The notes below the pieces were generated by a model, which saw only the letters and a list, made by a program, of their open reading frames with translations, was not told the DNA's origin and searched no databases. A stretch of 64,000 nucleotides of DNA from Paenibacillus sp. FJAT-29882 (GTDB taxonomy: Bacteria > Bacillota > Bacilli > Bacillales > DSM-1321), in contig NZ_LMVB01000003.1 in the NCBI RefSeq assembly GCF_001510645.1, positions 372,001 through 436,000 of the forward strand, in the 5' to 3' direction. Positions 55,963 to 64,000 of the stretch are shown piece by piece. The position numbers and the translations under genes were made by a program. Within the stretch, counting starts at the first letter, position 1. The number at the start of each line of letters is the position of its first letter.

Positions 55963-56259
55963 AGTCGATCCAGGTTGACACTAGCTTTGAAACATATGAC
56001 TGAAAGAATTTTTTTATAATTCTTTCTTTCCCCCAATCAACGAGACAAGCTGATGCGTATGATGCTGTATAACGACTGTAGCACTATCTACTCCAGCATT
56101 CTCAACTTATTTTGAAATCTTGCCTTTCGAGCGAATAAGAAAGAAACGCGAACAAAGAGAGGGTAGGAAGCGATAGAAGGTTTAGGGCTTTGCGTAGAAA
56201 CATGCGCATAGAACAGCTCCCTAGCTAATATATTTTCGTATAGAATATGTTGTTGCTAT
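55963..56259. other. Intergenic region upstream of kapD
   Basis: No gene. A GAAAGAATT/AATTCTTTC hairpin lies at about 56002-56029; the rest shows no motif I can name. Confidence 0.35.
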
Positions 56260-56336
56260 TTTATCCCGGTTTAACAGGCTGTAATACCCCCGCTTCAATT
56301 TTGGTGGCAGAATCAAGAAAAAATAGGTAGGGGATG
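56260..56336 (+). repeat. Left part of a bcr1-like family B element (B16)
   Basis: TTTATCCCGGTTTAACAGGC, TGTAATACCCCCGCTTCA, then AATCAAGAAAAAATAGGTAG with GGGGAT; the second hairpin and right end are not recognisable. Same variant middle as the copy at 4929. Confidence 0.7.
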
Positions 56337-56488
56337 GATGAACAAGCAGTGAGGTATGATCTAACAAAATAGGAAGAGGAATTGTTCATAGAGATGTAGA
56401 ACATTGTTATTGAAAGAAAAAAACGTAATTTGTTTAAATATTCTGTTATAATATCACAATAAGATTTTAGAAAAGGGGGATGGAAGAC

Positions 56489-57115
56489 ATGGAACAAAAC
56501 ATGCAACAATACTTATTCATTGATTTTGAGTTTACTATGCCAGAGGGGAAGGGGAAGCCTGCTGGTTTTTATCCGGAAATTATTGAAGTTGGCTTTGTTT
56601 CCGTAATAGATGATGGATTGGGTGATCAATTTTCTTCGTTTGTTGTTCCGGATAAGTTTTCGCAGTTAACAGAACGCTGTAAAAGATTTCTTCATATTTC
56701 GCAAAGTCAGGTGAATCAAGGCATTAATTTTGTTGAGCTGGTTGCATTATTAAAAAGCTATGATCAGAAATGTCCAACGAAGATTGTCACATGGGGAAAT
56801 ATGGATATGAAGGTATTGCGTAATAATTGTCAAAGAGCGGGAGTCGAGTTTCCTTTTACCGGGGAGCAAATTGACTTATCGATGGAGTACAAACGCTTTT
56901 TTGGTGATCAAAATCAAACGGGTTTGTGGAAAGCGGTACAGGCTTATGGAAAAGAAGGAACAGGAAGGCACCACCGTGCACTTGATGATGCGATGACAAC
57001 ATATAATATTTTTAAATTAGTAGAAAAAGATAAAAGCTATATGAAGAATCACCAGCCTACAACGATTGGAGATCGGATTGATTTGTCTAAAGTTTTAAAT
57101 AAACTTGTATTATAA
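56489..57115 (+). CDS. kapD: DEDDh exonuclease-fold sporulation inhibitor KapD
   Basis: 208 residues. Exonuclease motifs: YLFIDFEFTMPEGKGKP (DxE), IVTWGNMDMKVLRNN and GRHHRALDDAMTTYNIF (H-D). B. subtilis KapD inhibits the KinA route into the sporulation phosphorelay, and kapB lies opposite. ATG 56489 is placed nine nt after AAGGGGGA. Confidence 0.92.
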   Translation: MEQNMQQYLFIDFEFTMPEGKGKPAGFYPEIIEVGFVSVIDDGLGDQFSSFVVPDKFSQLTERCKRFLHISQSQVNQGINFVELVALLKSYDQKCPTKIVTWGNMDMKVLRNNCQRAGVEFPFTGEQIDLSMEYKRFFGDQNQTGLWKAVQAYGKEGTGRHHRALDDAMTTYNIFKLVEKDKSYMKNHQPTTIGDRIDLSKVLNKLVL

Positions 57116-57147
57116 AAGCCAAATCATGAGAATTGATTTGGCTTTTA
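57113..57147. terminator. Bidirectional terminator between kapD and kapB
   Basis: AAAAGCCAAATCA and TGATTTGGCTTTTA pair perfectly around TGAGAAT. Confidence 0.85.
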
Positions 57148-57152
57148 GGTAT

Positions 57153-57539
57153 TTATTTAAAATAGTCTTTCTCCAGTTCTTCGATATGTTGCAGACTTCT
57201 TTGATTCCATTCGTCTTGGGTCTCGGACAGCTTCTGTTTCATCGAATCAACGGATTGGTGCAGTGATTCTTTATAATTGGGAATTTCACTCGTGTACGCT
57301 CTAACCATATTCTTAGGCACATTCATCTGTTCACGGAAAGCAAGTGCTCGGCGCTGATGAAACAGGGCGACATCCACTTGTTTTGGATTGTGTAAATCAC
57401 CTTGCATAGGATGCTTGGCGCAAGCAAGAACACGGACAAGATACGCATTTGGCCTCTCTTCAGTAATTTCTCCAATATATTTCCCTGTGCGATAAATCGC
57501 AGACACTTTGTCCCCAACTGCAAATTGCTCTTCGCTCAT
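57153..57539 (-). CDS. kapB: Sporulation phosphorelay protein KapB
   Basis: 128 residues: SEEQFAVGDKVSAIYRTGKY, an SH3-like beta barrel (YLVRVLACAKHPMQGDL), then a helical tail (YKESLHQSVDSMKQKLSE). B. subtilis KapB is needed for KinB function in starting sporulation; there it is described as a lipoprotein, but no lipobox is visible here. ATG 57539 lies behind AAAAGGGGAATTGAA. Confidence 0.9.
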   Translation of the reverse strand: MSEEQFAVGDKVSAIYRTGKYIGEITEERPNAYLVRVLACAKHPMQGDLHNPKQVDVALFHQRRALAFREQMNVPKNMVRAYTSEIPNYKESLHQSVDSMKQKLSETQDEWNQRSLQHIEELEKDYFK

Positions 57540-57849
57540 TTCAATTCCCCTTTTCCTACTCATTCTCTCTTTATCATACAAAATTCAGAGAAGGCTTTCA
57601 AATAATGGGGAAGGAAGATCTTAAGTAAGAATCTTGGTGTGTAACAACAGATCATAATTGAATAAATGGACAGGTTGTAGATTGAATCCTTTCGAGTAGT
57701 AGAATAATGTCGGATTTAGCCGGAATTCATCATTGCCGGCAAGTCGCTTGCACTTTGCTAATGAATTCGTGTAAAGTGTACAATTGAAGGCACATAATAG
57801 TAGATTCATGATTATGGGCGGATTATTTATAGGAAAGAAGGGATTTTAG
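57540..57849. other. Intergenic region between kapB and ppiB
   Basis: Divergent promoter space. A TTGCAC/TAAAGT pair (spacer 18 bp) near 57748 is a weak candidate for ppiB. No repeats or other genes. Confidence 0.35.
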
Positions 57850-58440
57850 ATGACAAACTATCCACAATTAACATCTGAAGTATTAGAAAATGAAAAAGCG
57901 GCCATTATGGAAACAAACCAAGGAAATATCAAAATTAAATTTTTCCCTGAATTAGCACCAAAAACAGTTGAGAACTTCTTAACACATGCTGAGAATGGTT
58001 ATTATGACGGAATTGCTTTCCACCGTGTTATTAAAGATTTCATGATCCAAGGTGGAGACCCACAAGGAACTGGTATGGGTGGAGAAAGTATTTGGGGTGC
58101 TCCATTTGAAGATGAATTCTCTATGCAACTTTTCAATCTTCGCGGTGCATTATCGATGGCCAATGCTGGACCAGGAACAAACGGAAGCCAATTCTTTATC
58201 GTTCAAGCACAACATGTTGACAGCAGAATGGGCGAGCAAATGAAACAAGCGGGCTACCCAGAAGAAATCATCGAAGCATACATGGCGACTGGTGGTACTC
58301 CATGGCTTGACCAAAAGCATTCTGTTTTTGGACAAGTTGTCGAAGGCATGGATGTAGTTGATGCCATTGCTAATGCAAAAACGACATACGGTGACAAACC
58401 AGCGGAAGACATTGTGATTCAATCGATTAAATTAGTGTAA
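57850..58440 (+). CDS. ppiB: Peptidyl-prolyl cis-trans isomerase (cyclophilin)
   Basis: 196 residues, no signal peptide. Cyclophilin core: [19 protein letters not shown] with the catalytic Arg (about 59), [17 protein letters not shown] and [18 protein letters not shown]. An insertion of about 30 residues ([20 protein letters not shown]) makes it longer than B. subtilis PpiB. AAGGGATTTTAG precedes the ATG. The TAA stop is the end of a family B element. Confidence 0.93.
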   Translation: MTNYPQLTSEVLENEKAAIMETNQGNIKIKFFPELAPKTVENFLTHAENGYYDGIAFHRVIKDFMIQGGDPQGTGMGGESIWGAPFEDEFSMQLFNLRGALSMANAGPGTNGSQFFIVQAQHVDSRMGEQMKQAGYPEEIIEAYMATGGTPWLDQKHSVFGQVVEGMDVVDAIANAKTTYGDKPAEDIVIQSIKLV

Positions 58441-58507
58441 AGTGAAACTTCCATCAGTGGGGGCATCCCCAAGCTGATGATTAGTTGAACCGTTAATGCG
58501 GGATAAA
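58438..58507 (-). repeat. Short bcr1-like family B element at a stop codon (B17)
   Basis: TAAAGTGAAACTTCCATCAG, a hairpin GGGGGCATCCCC, CTGATGATTAGTTGAACC and the end GTTAATGCGGGATAAA; hairpin 1 is missing. 70 bp. Confidence 0.85.
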
Positions 58508-58512
58508 TCTTA

Positions 58513-58548
58513 TGAAGCGGGAGGCTTTTGTCTCCCGTTTCTTTTTTG
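58513..58548 (+). terminator. Terminator of ppiB
   Basis: AAGCGGGAG and CTCCCGTTT around GCTTTTGT, followed by CTTTTTT. Confidence 0.85.
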
Positions 58549-58618
58549 ATAACCACTTTAATCGCCTCATGAAAAAACCTCAAGTAAATTTTTTAAAAAA
58601 TAGAAAAGGAGCATAGCC

Positions 58619-59365
58619 ATGTTTCCTCTAGAAAGTTATATTCGAAGAGTTGAGTTGAAAAGAGATGCCGTTCCTTCATTTGATATTTATCCGTTCTGTT
58701 TACCAGCTGTTCGTCCGTTGACTGATGTTGAGCTTCATCCGAATGTCACATTTTTCGTCGGGGAAAATGGCATGGGGAAGTCGACATTATTGGAGGCAAT
58801 CGCCGTTGCTTTTGGTTTTAATGCAGAAGGTGGCACGATTAATTTCAGCTTTTCTACGAAAGAGTCTCATTCTAATTTGTACGAATATGTAAGACTTGTG
58901 AAAGGGACGAGAAAGCCGAAAGACGGATTTTTTCTCCGTGCTGAAACGTTCTATAATGTCGCGTCTACGATTGAAGAATTGGACATAGGTGGCTTCGGAC
59001 CGAGAATAATTGACTCTTTTGGCGGGAAGTCACTTCATGAACAATCCCATGGGGAATCATTTTTCGCTGCATTTACGAATCGATTTAGCGGACAAGGAAT
59101 CTATATACTAGATGAGCCTGAAGCTGCCTTATCTCCGCTCCGGCAGCTATCTCTATTATCAAGAATGCAGGAGCTCGTTCAATTGGATTCACAGTTTATT
59201 ATTGCCACCCATTCCCCCATCATCATGGCCTACCCAAAAGCAAAGATTATCGAAATGACAGAAGAAGGACTGAGAGAAACAAAGCTTGAAGACACCGATC
59301 ATTATGTGATCATGAAGCAGTTTTTTGAAGATAAAGACCGCTTGCTTTATCATTTGTTAAAATAG
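58619..59365 (+). CDS. AAA/ABC-like ATPase (COG3910 type)
   Basis: 248 residues. Walker A FFVGENGMGKSTLLEAIA (about 47), signature-like region SHGESFFAAF, Walker B IYILDEPEAALSP and switch FIIATHSPI. A compact ABC-type ATPase without a coiled coil or transport domain; members are annotated only as predicted ATPases. AAAGGAGC precedes the ATG. No partner gene is evident. Confidence 0.85.
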   Translation: MFPLESYIRRVELKRDAVPSFDIYPFCLPAVRPLTDVELHPNVTFFVGENGMGKSTLLEAIAVAFGFNAEGGTINFSFSTKESHSNLYEYVRLVKGTRKPKDGFFLRAETFYNVASTIEELDIGGFGPRIIDSFGGKSLHEQSHGESFFAAFTNRFSGQGIYILDEPEAALSPLRQLSLLSRMQELVQLDSQFIIATHSPIIMAYPKAKIIEMTEEGLRETKLEDTDHYVIMKQFFEDKDRLLYHLLK

Positions 59366-59391
59366 TGGGGAGATTTTTGTTACATATTGGA

Positions 59392-59451
59392 TTGACGTAT
59401 ATTTTACAAATCCGACGCGTAATTTCTCGATTTGACGCATATTATGCGATT
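59392..59451. repeat. Degenerate 20-bp-period repeat, three units (TTGACGYATA type)
   Basis: Units begin TTGACGTATATTTTAC, CCGACGCGTAATTTCTC and TTGACGCATATTATGC at 59392, 59412 and 59432, a constant 20-bp period, directly after the ATPase gene. Confidence 0.55.
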
Positions 59452-59563
59452 TAAAGTTCTAACTGAAGCCTTCTTACAAATCGATTCAATTTAAGTCGCG
59501 AAATGGAAAGGTAGTTGTTATAATTAAGATACAAGAATTGGTATTTTAGAAAGGATGTAATCA

Positions 59564-59788
59564 ATGAGCGTTCTTTTACCTACTGTACTTGGCTTGTTTC
59601 TCTATTTTCCAGAAGACAAGTCAGAATATTTTCCTGCTATCATTTCGTTCACCATATTCATGATTGCTTGTGGTTTTACGATGAGGTGGATTATCAAAAA
59701 GTCACAAAAAGAAGCGCTAAAAACGAAGGAATTAGAAGAAGAAGTAACGCGTAGAAATCAACATTTAAAGAAAAACTCGATGCATTAA
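59564..59788 (+). CDS. Small membrane protein of unknown function
   Basis: 74 residues. Two hydrophobic stretches (about 1-14 and 24-42) are followed by a charged helix likely to form a coiled coil (KKSQKEALKTKELEEEVTR). GAAAGGATGTAATCA precedes the ATG. The stop runs into AAAGCGGGATAAA, which resembles a bare family B end. Family not recognised. Confidence 0.7.
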   Translation: MSVLLPTVLGLFLYFPEDKSEYFPAIISFTIFMIACGFTMRWIIKKSQKEALKTKELEEEVTRRNQHLKKNSMH

Positions 59789-59804
59789 AGCGGGATAAAT
59801 AATC

Positions 59805-59877
59805 AAAGGATCTCCTAAAAAGGGCCTGACCTCAGTAGTTAAGAGATCTGACTCTTTTTTATAGGACATCCTTTTTT
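59805..59877. terminator. Family A hairpin repeat (A11)
   Basis: Outer AAAGGATCTCCTAAAA and TATAGGACATCCTTTTTT, inner AGGGCCTGACCTC and GATCTGACTCTTTT. Between the small membrane gene and ywnB, both ending here. Confidence 0.75.
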
Positions 59878-59879
59878 AC

Positions 59880-60518
59880 TTATGCTTCTTCAGAAACGAC
59901 AGTGAAGCGTTCGTTTACATGTTTAGGATTTTCAAGTTCATCAAGCACAGCTACAGCGTAGTCTTCGTAGCTTACATAGCTATTTCCTTTTGAGTTTATG
60001 AGAAGGTGATCTTTGCCGGCTTGATATGTTCCTGTTCTTTTGCCAACTGCAAATAATGCGGAAGGACTGAGGAATGTCCAAGTAATCGAATCCGTACCTT
60101 GTAGGATTTCGAGATTCTTCCCTTGATTCGAAGCAGTAGGCTTAAACATATCTGGGAAGTCAGGCGTATCAATGACACGGACTTTTTTATCTGGATCAAC
60201 AAACAGGCTACCTGCTCCACCGACTACGAACAATTTTGTATTTGGTGCTCCTTTTAAAACTTCAATTAGAACGTTTCCAGCATCAACATGTAAATGCTCT
60301 TCTCCAAATGGTGCACCAAAAGCATTGACTACAACGTCAAAACCTTTAACATCATCAGTTGTTAAATCGAAAACATTTTTTTCTAAAATAGCTACTCCCT
60401 CTACTTGAAGCTTTGCAGCGTCGCGAACGATGGCTGTTACTTCATGATTCCGCTCTAAAGCTTCCTTTGCGATACGGCTTCCTGCTTTTCCAGTTGCTCC
60501 AATTATTCCTATTTTCAT
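59880..60518 (-). CDS. ywnB: NAD(P)H-binding protein YwnB (NmrA-like)
   Basis: 212 residues, atypical short-chain reductase fold: IGIIGATGKAGSRIAKEALE at the N-terminus, VVNAFGAPFGEE, LFVVGGAGSLFVDP. No YxxxK catalytic pair is obvious. Probably senses or uses a nicotinamide cofactor. AGGAGGAATC precedes the ATG. Downstream of the regulator ywnA, as in B. subtilis. Confidence 0.88.
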   Translation of the reverse strand: MKIGIIGATGKAGSRIAKEALERNHEVTAIVRDAAKLQVEGVAILEKNVFDLTTDDVKGFDVVVNAFGAPFGEEHLHVDAGNVLIEVLKGAPNTKLFVVGGAGSLFVDPDKKVRVIDTPDFPDMFKPTASNQGKNLEILQGTDSITWTFLSPSALFAVGKRTGTYQAGKDHLLINSKGNSYVSYEDYAVAVLDELENPKHVNERFTVVSEEA

Positions 60519-60598
60519 AATTATGATTCCTCCTAGTAATTGTCTATTTGTAACTGAATTTGTTACAACTTGGTGGTGAAAAAGAGGTTGACTCTAAA

Positions 60599-61009
60599 TC
60601 AAAGGGCCATCCTCGTTCTGATATCTTGTAACGATTTGCTTGCCAGTTCTTTTTCCATTGCAGTCTGTGCTGTATGAAACGTATCTTCCAAAGCAGATTG
60701 AATGTTTTTACCGACAGGGCATTGTGGATTTGGATTTTCATGCATCGAAAATAAATCTTCTTTTTCTTGAACGGCGAGATAAATGTCTAAAAGCGAAATC
60801 TCTACTGGATCTCGGGTCAAGACAGCCCCTGGCGTTCCAACTTGTGATTGAAGAAGCCCTGCTTTTTTTAGCATTCCTGTAATTCTACGAATGACCACTG
60901 GATTAGTGTTCACACTACCGGCAATATATTCTGACGTAACCTTTTCACGCGGACCAGATGCAATAAGGGAAAGAATATGAATGGCAACAGCAAAGCGACT
61001 GTTAATCAT
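60599..61009 (-). CDS. ywnA: Rrf2-family transcriptional regulator YwnA
   Basis: 136 residues. Winged helix SRFAVAIHILSLIASGPREK, recognition segment VNTNPVVIRRITGMLKKAGL, and a single cysteine in NPQCPVGKNI, so it lacks the three-cysteine Fe-S site of IscR/NsrR. Likely controls itself and ywnB. ATG 61009 lies behind AGGTGGTG. Confidence 0.9.
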   Translation of the reverse strand: MINSRFAVAIHILSLIASGPREKVTSEYIAGSVNTNPVVIRRITGMLKKAGLLQSQVGTPGAVLTRDPVEISLLDIYLAVQEKEDLFSMHENPNPQCPVGKNIQSALEDTFHTAQTAMEKELASKSLQDIRTRMAL

Positions 61010-61222
61010 CGTATTCACCACCTATGTAACCATTATAGTTACAATTGGTTTGATTGTCAAATTAAGTAGCTAGTATTGCTCTACACATAACTTACCCATT
61101 TTTTTGGCCAAAATACTTATTTGAATCTTTTTTTTAAAAGGGAAGAAACTTCCGTTAGTGAAGCGTAATATTTAGGAAATACTACAAGAAGGAAATCCAT
61201 TTGCCAAGAAAGGATGGGGGAT

Positions 61223-61975
61223 ATGCCTTCAAAAGAACAATTAAACCAATTGAAACAGCAATTACAGCAGACAAAACAGGAGCTAGAGGAAAGATTAAGT
61301 GATAATGGAAATTTCGGGTTGCTTAGAAGCTTTGCTCATGATTCAACAGGAGAATTATCGAGTATTGATAACCATCCAGGTGATGAAGGGACAGAATTAT
61401 ATGAGCGAGAAAAAGACATCGCGCTCTATGAACACGCACGTCAGCATGTAGATGAAATTAATCACGCGATCCATGCGATGGAAGCAGGAACGTATGGGAA
61501 ATGTGAAGTGTGTCAATCAGAGATTCCACTTGATCGATTGCAAGCGATTCCGACAACAACATTTTGTAAGGAGCATTCACCTTCCCAGAATACTTCCCAT
61601 AATCGCCCTGTTGAGGAAGAAGTATTAACCCCTCCGTTTGGGAAATTCGATAATGATGACCAGAATGAATCGGTGATTTATGATGCGGAAGATACTTGGC
61701 AGGACGTAGCCAGTTTTGGGACTTCGGAATCGCCATCTGACTTCGCCTATCCTCCCGATGATTATGAGGATATGTATGTTGAATCAGAAGAAAATATCGG
61801 CTATGTGGAAGATTATGAGAATTTTGTCGGCGTTGATATGGACGGCAAGAATATTACGGTGTATCCGAACTCGCAACACGAAAAATATGAGGCTGCTTTA
61901 GATGAGGAAGGGATTATGACTACATTCGGTGACTTGCCGCAGTATGAACATGACCCTTATGTAGAAGAAGACTGA
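61223..61975 (+). CDS. yteA: YteA-family protein with DksA/TraR zinc finger
   Basis: 250 residues. N-terminal coiled coil (KEQLNQLKQQLQQTKQELEE), an acidic segment, a DksA/TraR-type finger KCEVCQSEIPLDRLQAIPTT ending in FCKEH (third Cys, fourth ligand probably His), and a long acidic, Tyr/Asp-rich tail as in YteA sporulation proteins. ATG 61223 follows AAAGGATGGGGG. Function unproven; RNA polymerase binding is possible by analogy. Confidence 0.85.
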   Translation: MPSKEQLNQLKQQLQQTKQELEERLSDNGNFGLLRSFAHDSTGELSSIDNHPGDEGTELYEREKDIALYEHARQHVDEINHAIHAMEAGTYGKCEVCQSEIPLDRLQAIPTTTFCKEHSPSQNTSHNRPVEEEVLTPPFGKFDNDDQNESVIYDAEDTWQDVASFGTSESPSDFAYPPDDYEDMYVESEENIGYVEDYENFVGVDMDGKNITVYPNSQHEKYEAALDEEGIMTTFGDLPQYEHDPYVEED

Positions 61976-61981
61976 TTTTGG

Positions 61982-62017
61982 ATAAGCGTAAAAGCCATTG
62001 TGCTTTTGCGCTTAATT
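61982..62017 (+). terminator. Hairpin after yteA
   Basis: AAGCGTAAAAGC and GCTTTTGCGCTT around CATTGT, then AATTTCTTT. Confidence 0.6.
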
Positions 62018-62040
62018 TCTTTAAAGTGATAGAACATTAC

Positions 62041-62139
62041 TGCACGTAAATCTCGATTATAGCACGAAAAGGGTTCAATCTGGCACGCAAATCTTAATAT
62101 TGGCACGTAAAGTCTCCCATTCGCAGCAGAGTCTTAATT
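62041..62139. repeat. Degenerate 20/21-bp-period repeat, about five units (GCACGTAAATCT type)
   Basis: GCACGTAAATCT, GCACGAAAAGGG, GCACGCAAATCT, GCACGTAAAGTCT and GCAGCAGAGTCT begin at 62042, 62062, 62083, 62103 and 62123. Located between yteA and sodC. Confidence 0.6.
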
Positions 62140-62339
62140 TATAGTCACTTTAGAGTCAGAAAATTTTTCGGGTGCCCGCGATTTACATATACCTGTTGTA
62201 AATAGAGGTAACTAGTCTAAAACCATTCGTAGCAAAGGGGATTTAATCATTCAAGTATTCAGATGCAAGTTTTTTAGTATACCTTTTTCACTTTAGGAAA
62301 AAATAGATGGGATAAACGGAATGGGCGGGAGGTAGTATA

Positions 62340-62852
62340 TTGAAAACGAGAATGAGTGTGATGATCATGATGCTTTTGCTAGCCGGTTGTGCAACGGAAA
62401 GTCCCAAGAAAATTGATGTAACGATGCGAAATGTGGATGGAGACTCACTTGGGGGAATTACTGTTCAGGAGAAGTCTAAAGGTGTTACGCTAGATATTGA
62501 TTTAAAGGGACTGGAGCCTGGTGTGCATGCCATTCATATCCATAACAAAGGTTCATGTAAGGCACCTGATTTTATTTCAGCTGGTGATCATTTTAACCCA
62601 GATAAAAAAGAACATGGTTTGCTTCATCCGAAAGGGGCACATGCGGGAGATTTGCCAAATTTAATTGTCAAAGATGATGGAAAGACGAAAGCGAAATTGG
62701 ATGCTCCAAATGCAACGCTTAAAGATGGCAAAAATTCACTTCTTACTAAAGACCAAACATCTATCGTCATTCATGCATCAGCGGACGACGGCATGAGTCA
62801 GCCGGCGGGGAATGCTGGAGATCGAATTGCTTGTGGTGTAATAAAAAAATGA
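62340..62852 (+). CDS. sodC: Cu/Zn superoxide dismutase-like lipoprotein
   Basis: 170 residues. Lipoprotein signal with LLLAGCA (Cys about 17), then a SodC barrel. The copper and zinc ligand set looks complete: [34 protein letters not shown] and [11 protein letters not shown]. That would allow dismutase activity outside the membrane. The TTG start follows GGGAGG. Single gene, ended by a family A hairpin. Confidence 0.88.
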   Translation: MKTRMSVMIMMLLLAGCATESPKKIDVTMRNVDGDSLGGITVQEKSKGVTLDIDLKGLEPGVHAIHIHNKGSCKAPDFISAGDHFNPDKKEHGLLHPKGAHAGDLPNLIVKDDGKTKAKLDAPNATLKDGKNSLLTKDQTSIVIHASADDGMSQPAGNAGDRIACGVIKK

Positions 62853-62873
62853 TATCTGTAGCATGAATATATA

Positions 62874-62955
62874 GAAAAAGCCAGCTACTCTGTAGGGCCC
62901 TGACTGTCATTTTTGAGACAGTCAGTGCCCTAGAGAACCCTGGCTTTTTCTTTTG
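62874..62955 (+). terminator. Family A-type terminator after sodC (A12)
   Basis: Outer AAAAAGCCAG and CTGGCTTTTTC, inner GTAGGGCCCTGACTGTC and GACAGTCAGTGCCCTA. Confidence 0.8.
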
Positions 62956-63061
62956 CAATGTCGTTCGTGGCTGATTCACTTGGATGAACCACTTCAAACG
63001 AGCGAAAATACGCTTATGTATAGTAGAAGAAAAGGTAAAGTAATCTATTTATGCGTCAAAG

Positions 63062-63114
63062 CGAAAAAGAGCAGCTACCACCGTACTAGTTGGCAACTGC
63101 TCTTTTTCTAATAC
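63062..63114. terminator. Terminator between sodC and the aminotransferase gene
   Basis: AAAAAGAGCAGCTACCA and TGGCAACTGCTCTTTTT. Confidence 0.75.
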
Positions 63115-63265
63115 GGTTCATGATAGCGCTAGTCCGAGTGTGCCGAATCAAAGTAACCACTAATATACTCATGAATATCTAAGATTTGGAGTTTGATTTT
63201 CAAGCCCTTTTCATTTGCGTAGATTATTTTCACAGATAACAACTTGAAACAAAAGCCTTATCTAT

Positions 63266-64000
63266 TTAAGTTAATGCTCGTTTCAATCTTTCTAGTCCTT
63301 CAAGAAGGACTGAACGTGGACATCCAATGTTCAGTCTTACAAAACCTTCTCCACCTTGACCATATTTCGGACCAGGTTCAAGAGCAAGTTTTCCTTTTTT
63401 TAGTAAAGTATCTTGCAGTTTTTCATCTGTCCAGCCAAGGCTGCGACAATCAATCCAAATTAAGAAAGAGGCATCAGGATGCATAACGGTAAGAACAGGT
63501 AGTTCTTTTGCGATGAAAGCTTCGGCAACTTGAATGTTTTCCTCAATATAAGGAAGTAATTCATTTAACCATGGTTCGCCATATTGATAGGCTGCTTCCA
63601 TTGCGGTTAATCCAAGCAGATTTACCCCATGAAAGGCATTTTTAATTTGAATTTTTTCAATTTGTTTCTTGTGCTCGGGATTGCTGGCAAGGAGAAGCGA
63701 AGCCTGTAGCCCGGCAATATTAAATGTTTTACTTGGAGCCATTAAGGTAATGGTGCGATTTGCTACACTCTCACTTAGAGAAGCGATGGGAATGTGCTTG
63801 CTATGTGACAGTGCTAAATCAGCATGAATTTCATCACTGACGATTAGGACGTCATATTGATCGCAAAGTTCGCCGATTTTTATTAATTCGTCTTTTGACC
63901 AAACTCGACCGCCTGGATTATGTGGGCTACAAAGCAGGAATAGCTTGACGCCGGATTTTAATTTTTCTTCGAAGTCGTTAAAATCAATTTCAAATCTTGC
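63266..64000 (-). CDS. patB: PatB/MalY-type aminotransferase / cystathionine beta-lyase, 5' end outside the window
   Basis: 245 codons of the C-terminal part are present; the frame is open to the window edge. LFLLCSPHNPGGRVWSKDEL, DEIHADLALSHSKHIP and the PLP-lysine motif MAPSKTFNIAGLQ are visible, followed by the typical end FVRLNIGCPRS. MalY/PatB enzymes split cystathionine or related C-S bonds. In B. subtilis patB is near kapB, which fits this neighbourhood. Confidence 0.9.
   Translation of the reverse strand, partial: ARFEIDFNDFEEKLKSGVKLFLLCSPHNPGGRVWSKDELIKIGELCDQYDVLIVSDEIHADLALSHSKHIPIASLSESVANRTITLMAPSKTFNIAGLQASLLLASNPEHKKQIEKIQIKNAFHGVNLLGLTAMEAAYQYGEPWLNELLPYIEENIQVAEAFIAKELPVLTVMHPDASFLIWIDCRSLGWTDEKLQDTLLKKGKLALEPGPKYGQGGEGFVRLNIGCPRSVLLEGLERLKRALT

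Overview
The window reads as a chromosomal segment of a low-GC, spore-forming Bacillaceae (Bacillus sensu lato). Most genes have recognisable counterparts in the B. subtilis yus, yun, yut, yum and yui gene runs, in nearly the same order. Sporulation genes are present (two CotF-like coat proteins, lytH, yutC, yutH, kapB, kapD, yteA). I see no rRNA, tRNA, prophage, CRISPR array or transposase gene. Species cannot be fixed from the sequence alone.

Layout. 1-2.6 kb: a lysine-riboswitch-controlled permease and the relic of a metal ABC permease. 2.6-5.2 kb: rodA, a YusU-like gene, two CotF-like genes and yuzL. 5.3-11 kb: the fadN-fadA-fadE beta-oxidation genes behind a FadR operator. 11.4-13.1 kb: yusI, gcvH, yusF, yusE. 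13.3-18.2 kb: two SAM-I riboswitch units, one for O-acetylhomoserine sulfhydrylase and one for the methionine importer metNPQ. 19-24.4 kb: the sufCDSUB iron-sulfur operon. 24.8-27.6 kb: yunF, yunD, yunC. 28.3-38.4 kb: an HD-GYP protein, lytH, lipA, yutC, yutD, yutE, yutF, yutG, yutH and a 2-hydroxyacid dehydrogenase. 38.7-42 kb: hom-thrC-thrB. 42.1-51.8 kb: yutI, yuzD, yutJ, yuzB, a DUF2225 protein, yutM, yumC, yuiB, yuiC, yuiD, pepA. 52-64 kb, more accessory: an orphan ribA-ribD pair, a HAD nucleotidase, a thioesterase, kapD, kapB, a cyclophilin, an ABC-like ATPase, ywnBA, yteA, sodC and the 3' part of a PatB/MalY aminotransferase.

The coding content is ordinary; the unusual content is between the genes. 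Four dispersed repeat families are visible. Family B (17 copies, 53 to 433 bp) has TTTAT/ATAAA ends and resembles the bcr1 element described from the B. cereus group. One copy sits inside a family D repeat whose uninterrupted sister copy is also in the window, which gives a direct filled/empty-site comparison. Three long copies carry an extra module of about 200 nt built of hairpins, and one of these holds a second structured insert. Family A is a set of terminator-like hairpins with a conserved GGGTCAGACC-type core and outer arms that change together. Family C is bounded by GTTCAAAAAG/CTTTTTGAAC. Family D lies just upstream of genes. Separately, three intergenic stretches show degenerate 20-bp-period repeats, each with its own core.

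Functional themes: fatty-acid degradation under FadR, methionine and lysine supply under riboswitches, Fe-S cluster assembly and carriers (Suf, YutI, YutM) with lipoate synthesis (LipA) and a lipoyl acceptor (GcvH), threonine synthesis, and sporulation. Starts were moved from the longest ORF to the codon best placed behind a ribosome binding site wherever the sequence allowed a choice.
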